From contig NZ_CP091913.1 in assembly GCF_022063185.1 (NCBI RefSeq), forward strand, positions 2,667,501 to 2,731,500: DNA of 64,000 bases. The letters are read 5' to 3'. A model generated the notes under the pieces. It made no database searches, was not told the origin of the DNA, and saw only the letters and a list, made by a program, of their open reading frames with translations. This document shows, piece by piece, positions 35,879 through 45,100 of this stretch (position 1 is the first letter of the stretch; each line of letters begins with the position of its first letter). Source of the stretch: Nostoc sp. UHCC 0870. GTDB taxonomy: Bacteria > Cyanobacteriota > Cyanobacteriia > Cyanobacteriales > Nostocaceae. A program made the position numbers and the translations under genes.

Positions 35879-37057
35879 TTAGCTAAATTTAATTTCTATT
35901 AAAGAACAGTCATCTGTAAAAGATTGGATATTGGTATAAGTTTTTAGATATTCTAAAATTGATTCTAAATCCAATTTTAATGATTGATTATATAAGTTCA
36001 AAAAATTAATAAATCCTTCCAAATCCCACATAGTACCATTAGACTTTTCTACTTCATAAACTCCATCACTAAAAACATAGAGTTTACTATCTGGTTGAAT
36101 ATCACATACAGCATTGTGATATTCTGCTTCTGCAAAAGCTCCAATGGGGAGACTGCGGGTACATAATTGTTTAACTTCTAAACCAGAGTCAGTGGATGGA
36201 GAAAACAGTAAAGCTGGAGGATGTCCAGCACTAGCGTAGGTTAGTTGATGCGAACTGCGGTTAAAAACTCCATACCAAATTGTAAAATATTGAGCATTGT
36301 GTTTATCCATTTGAAATATCTCATTCAAATCTTCGAGAACTTCAGATGGTTGAGTGAGTCTGGCTTTAGGGAGAGAATGCGATCGCAATAAATTATGCAC
36401 GGAAATTGAAGGTAGAGCCGCAGCTAATCCATGTCCAGAAACATCAAGAAGATAGATAACTAAATGCTCATCATCTAGCCAGTAATAATCAAAACAATCA
36501 CCACCCAATTGACGAGATGGTAAAAACCTAGAGTTAATGGTGACGAGTCCCGACATCGGTGCAGGAAGAATAGATGTTACATAATCAGCAGCTTCTTTTA
36601 GCTCTATTTCTAAAAGATGCTTTTGGACTTTTAAATCTTTGGCTAATCTCTGGAGTTCTCGATTGGCTTGATATAGTCTAAGTCCGGCTCGCACCCGTGC
36701 TTTTAATTCACTCATCTCGATAGGTTTACTTAAGAAATCATCCGCACCTGTATCTAAACCTTCTACTCTGTCTTCTACAGATGTTCTAGAAGTAAGTAAG
36801 ATGAAAAAGGTAGTTGCTAGAAATGATTGAGATTTAATTTCTCGGCACACTTCTAAACCATCCATTTCATCCATTTGCCAATCACAAATAATGATCGCCG
36901 GATAATATTTATGAGCTTTTTCTAAGCCTTGTATACCACTAGACGCAAGAATCACTTCATATCCTTGCTCTTCTAGTGTTCCTTTGATAATGAGTTGGAT
37001 AATACGATCATCATCAATTACTAAAATTTTAACTTTGGAATCAGGTATTTCAGCCAT
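35879..37057 (-). CDS. Response regulator with PP2C (SpoIIE-type) phosphatase domain
   Basis: A 392-residue protein. The REC domain covers 1-125 (KILVIDDDRIIQLII; phospho-Asp in IIICDWQMDEMDG). A coiled-coil linker follows (about 125-165), then a PPM/SpoIIE phosphatase domain (about 180-392; RQLGGDCFDYYWLDDEHLV, LLDVSGHGLAAAL, FSDGVYE). It should dephosphorylate STAS partners when its receiver is phosphorylated. The hybrid kinase gene lies upstream on the same strand, and the STAS/HATPase genes lie on the facing strand. This completes an RsbU-like module. Confidence 0.88.
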   Translation of the reverse strand: MAEIPDSKVKILVIDDDRIIQLIIKGTLEEQGYEVILASSGIQGLEKAHKYYPAIIICDWQMDEMDGLEVCREIKSQSFLATTFFILLTSRTSVEDRVEGLDTGADDFLSKPIEMSELKARVRAGLRLYQANRELQRLAKDLKVQKHLLEIELKEAADYVTSILPAPMSGLVTINSRFLPSRQLGGDCFDYYWLDDEHLVIYLLDVSGHGLAAALPSISVHNLLRSHSLPKARLTQPSEVLEDLNEIFQMDKHNAQYFTIWYGVFNRSSHQLTYASAGHPPALLFSPSTDSGLEVKQLCTRSLPIGAFAEAEYHNAVCDIQPDSKLYVFSDGVYEVEKSNGTMWDLEGFINFLNLYNQSLKLDLESILEYLKTYTNIQSFTDDCSLIEIKFS

Positions 37058-37127
37058 TTTTTATATTGGGCATTGATTGGGAATTGGAAGGTAGACAAGG
37101 AAAAATGACGATTACTTATTCCTGGAT

Positions 37128-37240
37128 TTCTCACTCACTACTCACTACTCACTACTCATTACTCACTACTCACTACTCACTACTCAGCACTCACTACTCA
37201 CTACTCACTACTCAGCACTCAGCACTCATTACTCCCTACT
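37128..37240. repeat. CTACTCA tandem array between kinase and phosphatase genes
   Basis: About 15 imperfect 7-bp units (CACTACT, CAGCACT, CATTACT). The array fills the gap between the PP2C gene and the end of the hybrid kinase gene, and its last bases reach the kinase stop region. Confidence 0.9.
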
Positions 37241-40200
37241 CTTCCAAAAGTCGTTGGAGAGCGTTGATAACATTGTTATATTCGCTTTCTAGCTGATCAA
37301 CCAGCCTAGATAATTGCTCTAAAGTTTGTTCATTGGCTGTAGTTTCCAAAGTCGCACAGATTTTCCCTAGGTTAAGTGCGCCCAGACTAACACTAGGCGA
37401 TCGCAAAGCGTGAGCTGCTTTTTTGAGTTTGTCTCGTTCTCCAGAAGCTAAGGCTTGCTGAATCGTCTGGATTTGAACTGGAGTATCTTCGAGGTAAATC
37501 TGGATTAGTTCAGCAATCAGGACATTGGCTTCATTACCAGCCATTTTGCGTAAACCTTCCATAGTCTTTTGGTCGATTACTTGAGGAATGGGGACTGGTA
37601 ACTGGTGACTGGTGACTGGTGACTGGTGACTGGTGACTAGCGAATCATGCTCTCTTGCCTCCCCTGCTCCCCTGCTTCCCTGCTCCCCTACCTCCCCTGC
37701 CTCCCCTGCCTCCCCTGCTCCCCCGCTCCCCTGCTCCCCCGCTCCCCTGCTCCTCTGCTCATTACCAAATTGTTTCAGGACTGCTTCCAGTGCTTCAATA
37801 CTAATCGGCTTACTCACATATTCATCCATACCCGCCATTAAACATTGCTGGCGATCCTCTGGGCGAGCATGGGCTGTCATCGCAATAATCCAAGGTTGCG
37901 CCGTAGGGGAGAAGTCTGTGCGAATCCGTTGCGTTGTTTCCCATCCATCCATTTCTGGCATTTGGATGTCCATAAACACAACATCATAGAGTTGTCTTTG
38001 TAAAGCTTCTAAGGCTTCACAGCCATTATTAGCTATATCTGCCCAATAACCTAACCGTTGCAGCATTTTGATGGCAATTTTTTGATTGACTAACACATCC
38101 TCAACTAGCAGAATTTTCAACGGTAAACTTTGGGCTAGCTGGGTATCAATGGCTGGGCGATTTGTTGTCGGCAATCGGGAATAAGAGGGAATAATGGCTT
38201 TGGGATCTACCTTCTTAACCCAGCTACCGCGAACAATTTGTAAGAGCGTATGATGTAATTGATATTGCCGAATAGGTTTATGCAGAAAGGCTGTAAAGTC
38301 TGCTGTTATCTGCTTGACTTCTAAGGTTTGCTTGCCTTTAGAACTTAACATTACTAAAGGTAATTCTCGATGTCTGGGTATAGCACGGATCTTAGCTGTC
38401 AGGTTGAGGTGGTTAAAGTTTGGTTCATCAATATCTAAGATAGCCAGATCATAGGGTTTTTGTTCCCACAAACAATTTAGGGTAGTAGCATTCGACTCGA
38501 CAACTTGGACAGATAAGCCCAATGTTTGCAGTTGTAAGGTTAAGCATTTTCTCAAGTTGGCGTTATTTACTGCTAGTAGTAATCGCTTACCAACCAGTTC
38601 TGAATCGACACTGCAAGAATTATCAATATGAGAGGTTTGCACTGGCAAAATGGTTGTGAAATAGAAGCTAGAACCTTTGTTTACTTGACTTTCTACCCAC
38701 ATTCTGCCACCCATGATTTCGCACAGACGCTTACTGATAGCTAACCCCAAACCAGTACCACCATAACGCCGAGTCATGGAAGCATCTACTTGGCTGAAGG
38801 GCTTGAACAGTCGATGTAGGCGATCGCCTGGAATGCCAATACCTGTATCTTTAACGGCAAATTTTAACTCGTATTTATGCGGTACTAACTGCCGAGCGGC
38901 GATCGCCACGACAATTTCCCCATCACTGGTAAATTTGACGGCATTACTAAGTAAATTCCAGAGAATCTGACGCAGGCGAGTAATATCACCAATAATCAGA
39001 GTCGGTGTGTCTGATGACAGTTGGTACATCAATTCAATCCCTTTGGAGGCGGCTTGAGGTGCTAACAAATCCAAGGCTTCTTCTACACAGGTGCGTAAGT
39101 CAAAGGGTTGTGCTTCTAACTCTAAATGACCAGATTCAATTTTAGAAAAGTCGAGAATATCATTGATGATTGTTAACAAGGCGTTACCACTGTTACGGAT
39201 AGTTTCTACACAATCGAGTTGCTCAGGGTTCAAGGAAGTATCTAAGAGTAGTCCTGTCATGCCGATAATTGCATTCATGGGGGTACGGATTTCATGACTC
39301 ATTGTGGCGAGGAAGTTACTTTTAGCCATGTTTGCAGTCTCTGCTGTGTGCTTGGCAAGGTTCAACTCTTCATTCTGCTGTGCCAACAACTGGGCTTGAC
39401 GCTTTTCCTGAGATAGTAACTGGGCTTGGTTGAGAGCAATACCCATTTGATCTGCTAGGTGTTTGAGTAGATCCAATTCCCAATTAGTCCATTGTCTGGG
39501 GCGATCGCATTGATGCACAATCAATAAGCCCCACAAATCTGCCCGGATCAAAATTGGGACGACTAAATTGGCTTTGACTTGAAATTGCTGTAAAAATTCT
39601 ACATGACAAGCTTGAAATCCTGCTTGCTCTATATCGGGAATGACAGTTATCCGTCCAGCACGATAAAAGTCAAGATATCCCTGGCTCAGACAAGGATCAT
39701 TAATATCCTGATCTAGAGTCACCGACCATCCTGGAACTACAGCCTCTTGCACAACTTTACCAGAACCATCAGGATTGACTTGGAAAATCAGGACGCGATC
39801 GGCCTGTAAAATCCGTTGGACTTCTTTTACTGTTGTCTGGAGAATTTTTTCTAGTTTTAAAGACTGACGAATTTCTTCAGTAATTTGTTTCAACAGTAAT
39901 GCTCTTTGGTATTCCTGCTGGAGTTCTACTTCGGCTTTTTTGCGTTCGCTAATATCTAAATGCGTTCCCGCCATTCTCACGGCTTTTCCTTGGGAATCGC
40001 GGCTAACTAATTTACCTCGATCTAGAATCCACTTCCATTCTCCAGATTTAGCCAGTAACCGGATTTCCGCCTCATATACAGGAGTTTCACCCTTGAGATG
40101 AGCTTTTAACTTTTGTTGCATTTGGGGTAGATCCTCTGGATGGATTAACCCATTTCTCAGTTTAATATGTTTGTCTAGTTCATTTGGGGTGTAGCCTAAC

Positions 40201-41198
40201 ATTGTGAACCAGCGTGGACTACGATAAACTTCTCCAGTGACTAGATTCCAATCCCAGATGCCCTCATCTACAGCTTCTAAGGCTAGCTTTAACCGTTCTT
40301 CACTTAATTTCAGGGCATTTTCAGATTTTTTTCTGTCGGTAATATCCCGATATTTCCATAGATGACCATACAATTTTTGCTCAACCATGATGGGTATATA
40401 GTCCTGTTCTAAGGTGCGCCCATCTAGCATCTGCCATTCTTGATTCAGAACTATTTTGCGTTGACTAACGACCTCATCTAAGTACCATATCAATTCCTCT
40501 GGTTTAGCAAATAGTTTTTGGCTGGCTGGAGCTAATTTTTGACAATCCATACCCTGTAAAGCCTCTGGAGCAAAGGGAAGGGCAAACTGATGACAAAATT
40601 CCTGATTTGCCAGAATAATATGTCTGGTGTCATCTTCCAATAGAATACCAACGTGTAAACTTTCAATCAGCCTGCTCAAAAGTACGACTGTGGCGTGTGA
40701 TTCTGCCTGTTGAGATTTTAGTTGGGCGGTGAGTTTTTGGGCATCTGCAAGGGCGGTATTCTGAGTTTGCAAGAGAAATAAATTATCTACCACCGAGTCG
40801 TAGAGAGGAAAATCATTGAGACTCAGGTCTAACTTTTTTAGATGGGCAATATCAGTAACGTTAGGAGAGCCAAGAAATAAGAGATGATCGGATGCTTCTA
40901 GATATAGCATCTGTCCTTTAAGCTGCATTTCCTTGTAATGGGATTGCAGCAGAAACAGCGATCGCGATCGCTGTATAATCGCTGCAAAGTTCGCTGGACA
41001 GTTGGGGCGATGAATCTGAAAATGTTCTTCCAGGGAACTATCAAGCAGTACCACAGGTTCAAGAATGCGCTGAAGCACTCCACCCACCTGCACAATCTTC
41101 ATTTCTCGATCTATTACCAGATGGAAGGGAAACAATGCTGCAAATTGTTCAGGTGCAAAACTGAATTGTTTTAATTCATTATTCTGAGCAGTGGTCAT
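37236..41198 (-). CDS. Hybrid histidine kinase with HNOBA-like N-terminus
   Basis: A 1320-residue phosphorelay kinase. Residues 1-150 resemble HNOBA (FPFHLVIDREMKIVQVGGVL), the partner domain of NO-sensing H-NOX proteins. PAS domains lie at about 175-290 and 300-420, a GAF at 440-600, and HisKA with FLATMSHEIRTPMN (H635) next. An HATPase follows (735-860), then two receivers (the second with FMDIQMPEMDG, Asp near 1076) and an HPt at 1225-1320 (KKAAHALRSPSVSLGA). Residues 1145-1205 are a Gly/Ala/Glu-rich linker made of DNA repeats. No H-NOX gene is present in the window. Its tandem position before the receiver-PP2C gene suggests it phosphorylates that protein. Confidence 0.88.
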   Translation of the reverse strand: MTTAQNNELKQFSFAPEQFAALFPFHLVIDREMKIVQVGGVLQRILEPVVLLDSSLEEHFQIHRPNCPANFAAIIQRSRSLFLLQSHYKEMQLKGQMLYLEASDHLLFLGSPNVTDIAHLKKLDLSLNDFPLYDSVVDNLFLLQTQNTALADAQKLTAQLKSQQAESHATVVLLSRLIESLHVGILLEDDTRHIILANQEFCHQFALPFAPEALQGMDCQKLAPASQKLFAKPEELIWYLDEVVSQRKIVLNQEWQMLDGRTLEQDYIPIMVEQKLYGHLWKYRDITDRKKSENALKLSEERLKLALEAVDEGIWDWNLVTGEVYRSPRWFTMLGYTPNELDKHIKLRNGLIHPEDLPQMQQKLKAHLKGETPVYEAEIRLLAKSGEWKWILDRGKLVSRDSQGKAVRMAGTHLDISERKKAEVELQQEYQRALLLKQITEEIRQSLKLEKILQTTVKEVQRILQADRVLIFQVNPDGSGKVVQEAVVPGWSVTLDQDINDPCLSQGYLDFYRAGRITVIPDIEQAGFQACHVEFLQQFQVKANLVVPILIRADLWGLLIVHQCDRPRQWTNWELDLLKHLADQMGIALNQAQLLSQEKRQAQLLAQQNEELNLAKHTAETANMAKSNFLATMSHEIRTPMNAIIGMTGLLLDTSLNPEQLDCVETIRNSGNALLTIINDILDFSKIESGHLELEAQPFDLRTCVEEALDLLAPQAASKGIELMYQLSSDTPTLIIGDITRLRQILWNLLSNAVKFTSDGEIVVAIAARQLVPHKYELKFAVKDTGIGIPGDRLHRLFKPFSQVDASMTRRYGGTGLGLAISKRLCEIMGGRMWVESQVNKGSSFYFTTILPVQTSHIDNSCSVDSELVGKRLLLAVNNANLRKCLTLQLQTLGLSVQVVESNATTLNCLWEQKPYDLAILDIDEPNFNHLNLTAKIRAIPRHRELPLVMLSSKGKQTLEVKQITADFTAFLHKPIRQYQLHHTLLQIVRGSWVKKVDPKAIIPSYSRLPTTNRPAIDTQLAQSLPLKILLVEDVLVNQKIAIKMLQRLGYWADIANNGCEALEALQRQLYDVVFMDIQMPEMDGWETTQRIRTDFSPTAQPWIIAMTAHARPEDRQQCLMAGMDEYVSKPISIEALEAVLKQFGNEQRSRGAGEQGSGGAGEAGEAGEVGEQGSRGAGEAREHDSLVTSHQSPVTSHQLPVPIPQVIDQKTMEGLRKMAGNEANVLIAELIQIYLEDTPVQIQTIQQALASGERDKLKKAAHALRSPSVSLGALNLGKICATLETTANEQTLEQLSRLVDQLESEYNNVINALQRLLEE
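37590..37765. repeat. Repeat insertion inside the hybrid kinase coding region
   Basis: GTGACTG-type heptamers (37596-37640) and CCCCTGCTC/CTCCCCTGC units (37660-37765) remain in frame and encode a Gly/Ala/Glu-rich and a TSHQSPV-rich linker between receiver 2 and HPt. The same heptamer families are otherwise intergenic in this window. Confidence 0.85.
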
Positions 41199-42147
41199 AG
41201 CATTGAAACTAAATTGTAAATAACTTTATCTAAGTCAGTATTAATACGAACGCAAAATTTAATATTTTTAAGTTCAACGTTGATCTTGAACGCTAAATAC
41301 AGTATTTCTAATGAATTGTTGTCAACCATTTTTTGACTGTTTCATTATTTAAACCGTATATATATTTAAGAGTGAAGTGTAAATTTTAGTAAATACATAA
41401 GTATTTAAAAACGTTATCTTATCCATCCATGAGGGACATATAGTTAACTAATTGATTTATCTACAATTACTATCTTGTACTATAAAAATCAAATGTCAAT
41501 TTCATAACGACGTGTAAACAGCAGCAGTTATTAACAATGAACAATGATCACGCTTTCTTGTCCTGATAACTCGTTGAAGCGTAACAGTATAGTTCACGAA
41601 ATTCTCGGCGATAATTGTGCAACAGTCTCTAGTTTTGGGGAATAATATCTTTACAATCGTCAGACAGACAGATGTGACATTAGCTGTCAGTAACCCAGCC
41701 CTAAAGGGACTGGGCTTGTAAGAGTAATCAAGCAAGCTGTACTGACCAGACCACTTGGTTAAACGAGTAGCCGTTATTTGAGTTACGACACCCTGGAATG
41801 CGTAGCTAGTTCCCTGCTCTGTCGCTTGTGATTAAACAGTTCTAAGGTCACTGGAACAGTGTTGCAAGCCTAACAAGCTCTTATAACTGGTCGTTCGCGC
41901 AGCGTCTCCCCTTGGGAGAAGCTAACATTACCCCAGAAATGGGAGGCTCTTTAGAGCAAAACATTATGCGTACAGAGTTGGAAAATTTGAAACGGTAATT
42001 GTCCCGTTGAAAGTACATCACAAAAGTACCCCTAATTTCCCAACTCCAAGGCGGTAATGAACAAAATATCCAATGCGGTTAAAACCACTCGTACCGCTTC
42101 CCTCTCAGGGCTAAAGCCTCTGAGTTTCCCACTTACCGCGTATTCTT
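41199..42147. other. Intergenic region between two kinase genes
   Basis: The divergent gap of about 950 bp has an AT-rich left half (41199-41690), where the hybrid kinase promoter should lie. The right half, 41694-42147, looks like an element bounded by two bulged hairpins (separate entry). A GCGCAGCGTCTCCCCTTGGG dispersed repeat lies near 41897. No protein gene is convincing. Confidence 0.5.
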
Positions 42148-42151
42148 ATGA
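41694..42151. mobile_element. Possible IS200/IS605-type remnant or non-autonomous derivative
   Basis: The left hairpin CCCAGCCCTAAAGGGACTGG (41694) and the right hairpin CTCAGGGCTAAAGCCTCTGA (42104) share an architecture: 5-bp stem, single unpaired base on the 3' side, 4-bp stem and AA loop. Y1 transposases of IS200/IS605 recognise such bulged hairpins. About 390 bp without a TnpA or TnpB frame lie between them. The right end, from CGCTTCCCTCTCAG to TCTTATGA, is repeated at 52380-52437. The whole reading is inferred from structure. Confidence 0.5.
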
Positions 42152-45100
42152 TAAAACTCGCTGGTTATCAAATATTAGAGAAAATTTATGAAAGTTATAA
42201 TTCCGAAGTTTATCGGAGTGTTAGGCAACAAGATAACCAAGCAGTGATTCTCAAGGTTCTCAAGCAAGATTATCCCACATCGGCAGAACTGACTAGATAT
42301 AAGCAAGAATATGAAATTACCCGCAATTTACATTTAGATGGAGTGGTGAAAGCTTATGCTTTAGAAGCGTATCAAAAAACTTTAGTGATTATCTTAGAAG
42401 ATTTTGGGGGTGATTCATTCAGGCATTCTCATCATCTTAACTCCATAGCAGACTTTTTAGCGATCGCCATTAAAATCACCGCCACTTTAGCGCAAATCCA
42501 TGCAGCTAATATCATTCATAAAGATATTAACCCCTCAAATATAGTTTTTAACCCCAAAACAGGCGAAGTTAAAATCATTGACTTCGGTATTGCTACAGTT
42601 TTTACTCGTGAAAATACTACCCTCAAACATCCCAATGTTTTAGAAGGTACTCTGGCTTATATGTCGCCAGAACAAACAGGGAGAATGAACCGCGCCCTCG
42701 ATTATCGCACTGATTTTTACTCCCTCGGTGTGACATTTTATGAATTGCTAACTCAAAAACTTCCTTTTGAAACTGATGATTCTTTAGAATTAGTCCATTC
42801 TCATCTAGCTAAACAAGCAATTCCACCACATATCATCAATCCAGATATACACAAAACTCTATCAGATATTGTCATGAAATTAATGGCAAAAACTGCGGAG
42901 GAACGATATCAAAGTGCTTTGGGTATCAAAGCAGATTTAGAATTTTGTTTGATGCAATATCATCAAGGTAAAATCTCCTCATTTACCCTGGCTAGTCAAG
43001 ATATTTCAGACCAATTTAAAATTCCGCAAAAACTCTATGGTAGAGAACCAGAAATTGCAGCTTTACTAACAGCTTTTACCAGAGTCAGCAAAGGAAACAC
43101 AGAAATGATGTTAGTAGCTGGTTATTCTGGTATTGGTAAATCAACATTAGTACAGGAAATTTATAAACCCATCACTGAACGACGAGGCTATTTTATTGCT
43201 GGTAAATTTGACCAATTTCAGAAAAATATTCCTTATAGTGCAGTAGTTAAAGCCTTTCAATCTCTCATTAGACAACTGCTGACAGAAAGTGAAAGCCAAC
43301 TGCAAACATGGAAAAATAAAATCTTAACGGCTTTAGGGGTCAACGGTCAGGTAATTATTGATGTTATCCCAGAATTGGAACTAATTATTAATCAACAACC
43401 ACCAGTACAAGAATTAGCCGCAGCAGAATCTCAAAATCGCTTTAACTTAGTTTTTCAAAACTTCATTCGTGTATTTTGCCAAAAAGAACATCCGTTAGTC
43501 ATATTTTTAGATGATCTACAATGGGCTGATTCTGCTACTCTCAAATTAATTGATTTAATTATGAGAGATGAAGAATTAGGTTATTTATTTTTGATTGGCG
43601 CATACCGAGATAATGAAGTAGATATTAATCATCCCGCCATCATTACTATTGAAGGATTAAAAAAATCAGGTTTTCTTATTGAAGAAATTACCTTAGAGCC
43701 ACTAATATTAGAACATATTACTCAACTAATTTCCGAGAGTTTATACAGTGATATCATCTCTGTCGAACCATTAGCAAAGCTAGTACAATCTAAAACAGGT
43801 GGTAATCCTTTTTTCGTTAGTCAATTCTTGAAAACATTATATCAAGAAAACCTGCTGGTATTTGATTTACAAAACCTGATTTGGCAGTGGGATATTACCC
43901 AAATTGAAGAAATGGGTATTACAGATAATGTTGTGGATTTAATGATCGGCAAGTTAAAAAGACTGTCGCCAAAGACTCAGCATATTTTACAGTTGTCAGC
44001 TTGTGTAGGTAATAGTTTTGATTTAAATACACTGGCAATTATTTCTGAAAAACCAACACATGAAACCTTTAGGGATATTTTACCCGCCACTGAAGAAGGA
44101 CTAATTATACCCACTTCTGATTTAGAAATTACAGAATTAGATTTAATTCATTCCCCCCTAATAATTATCAATTATCGGTTTCTGCATGACCGTGTACAAC
44201 AAGCGGCTTATGCCTTAATTGATGAAGATAACAAGAAGAATATTCATCTTCAAATTGGTCAGTTATTATTACATAATCTAGTAACATCAGAACTAGTTAA
44301 TAGAATATTTGAAGTTGTAGATCATCTCAATTTAAGTCGAGAACTACTAGTAAATAATATAGAAAAAATTGAGCTAACTAAATTAAATTTATCAGCAGGA
44401 AAGAAAGCCAAAGAAGCAAATGCTTATAGTGCAGCTTTGCAATATTTAATTGCAGGTATGGAAGTTCTGCCCGGTGATATTTGGCAAGAACACTATGATT
44501 TAGCCTTTAATTTGCATCTAGAAAGGTCAGAAGTTGAGTATTTACTGGGTAATTTTGAGCAGTCCCAATCTCTGATTGCAGTCATGCTAGAGCAGACTAG
44601 AACTAATCTAGAAAAGGCTAAAATCTATAATCTGCTGATTGTGCAGTATACCCTATTAGGGGAACTAGATGAGGCTGTTACAGCCGGACGTAAAGGTTTG
44701 GCTTTGTTAGGAATTTACTTACCTGAAGCTGACTTTGAAGCAGCTTTAGAAGTTTTAATCACTGAGGCTAATCAACTTTTAGAAAACCAGGATATTGCCA
44801 GCTTAATTGATAAGCCAGATATGGTAATTCCCGAAAAAATAGTTGCTTTAAATCTTTTAATGAATGTTGATCCGGCAACTTATCTTGCAGACCAAAGACT
44901 ATACAAAATAGTAGTTTTAGAACTATTAAATCTCTCTCTAAAATATGGTAATTTAGGTGAATCTGTTAAGGGCTATGCCAATTATGGGATGTTACTAGGT
45001 GCTGTTTGGCGGGATTATCAAAAGGGTTATGAGTTTGGTAAGTTAGCTCTGCAAGTGAGTGAAAAGTTTAATAATCTAGCACAAAAATGTAAAGCCTGTT

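Noticed and set aside
41502..41735. 77-codon minus-strand frame in the kinase intergenic region
   Set aside because: It crosses the left bulged hairpin and has no start signal or conserved motif.
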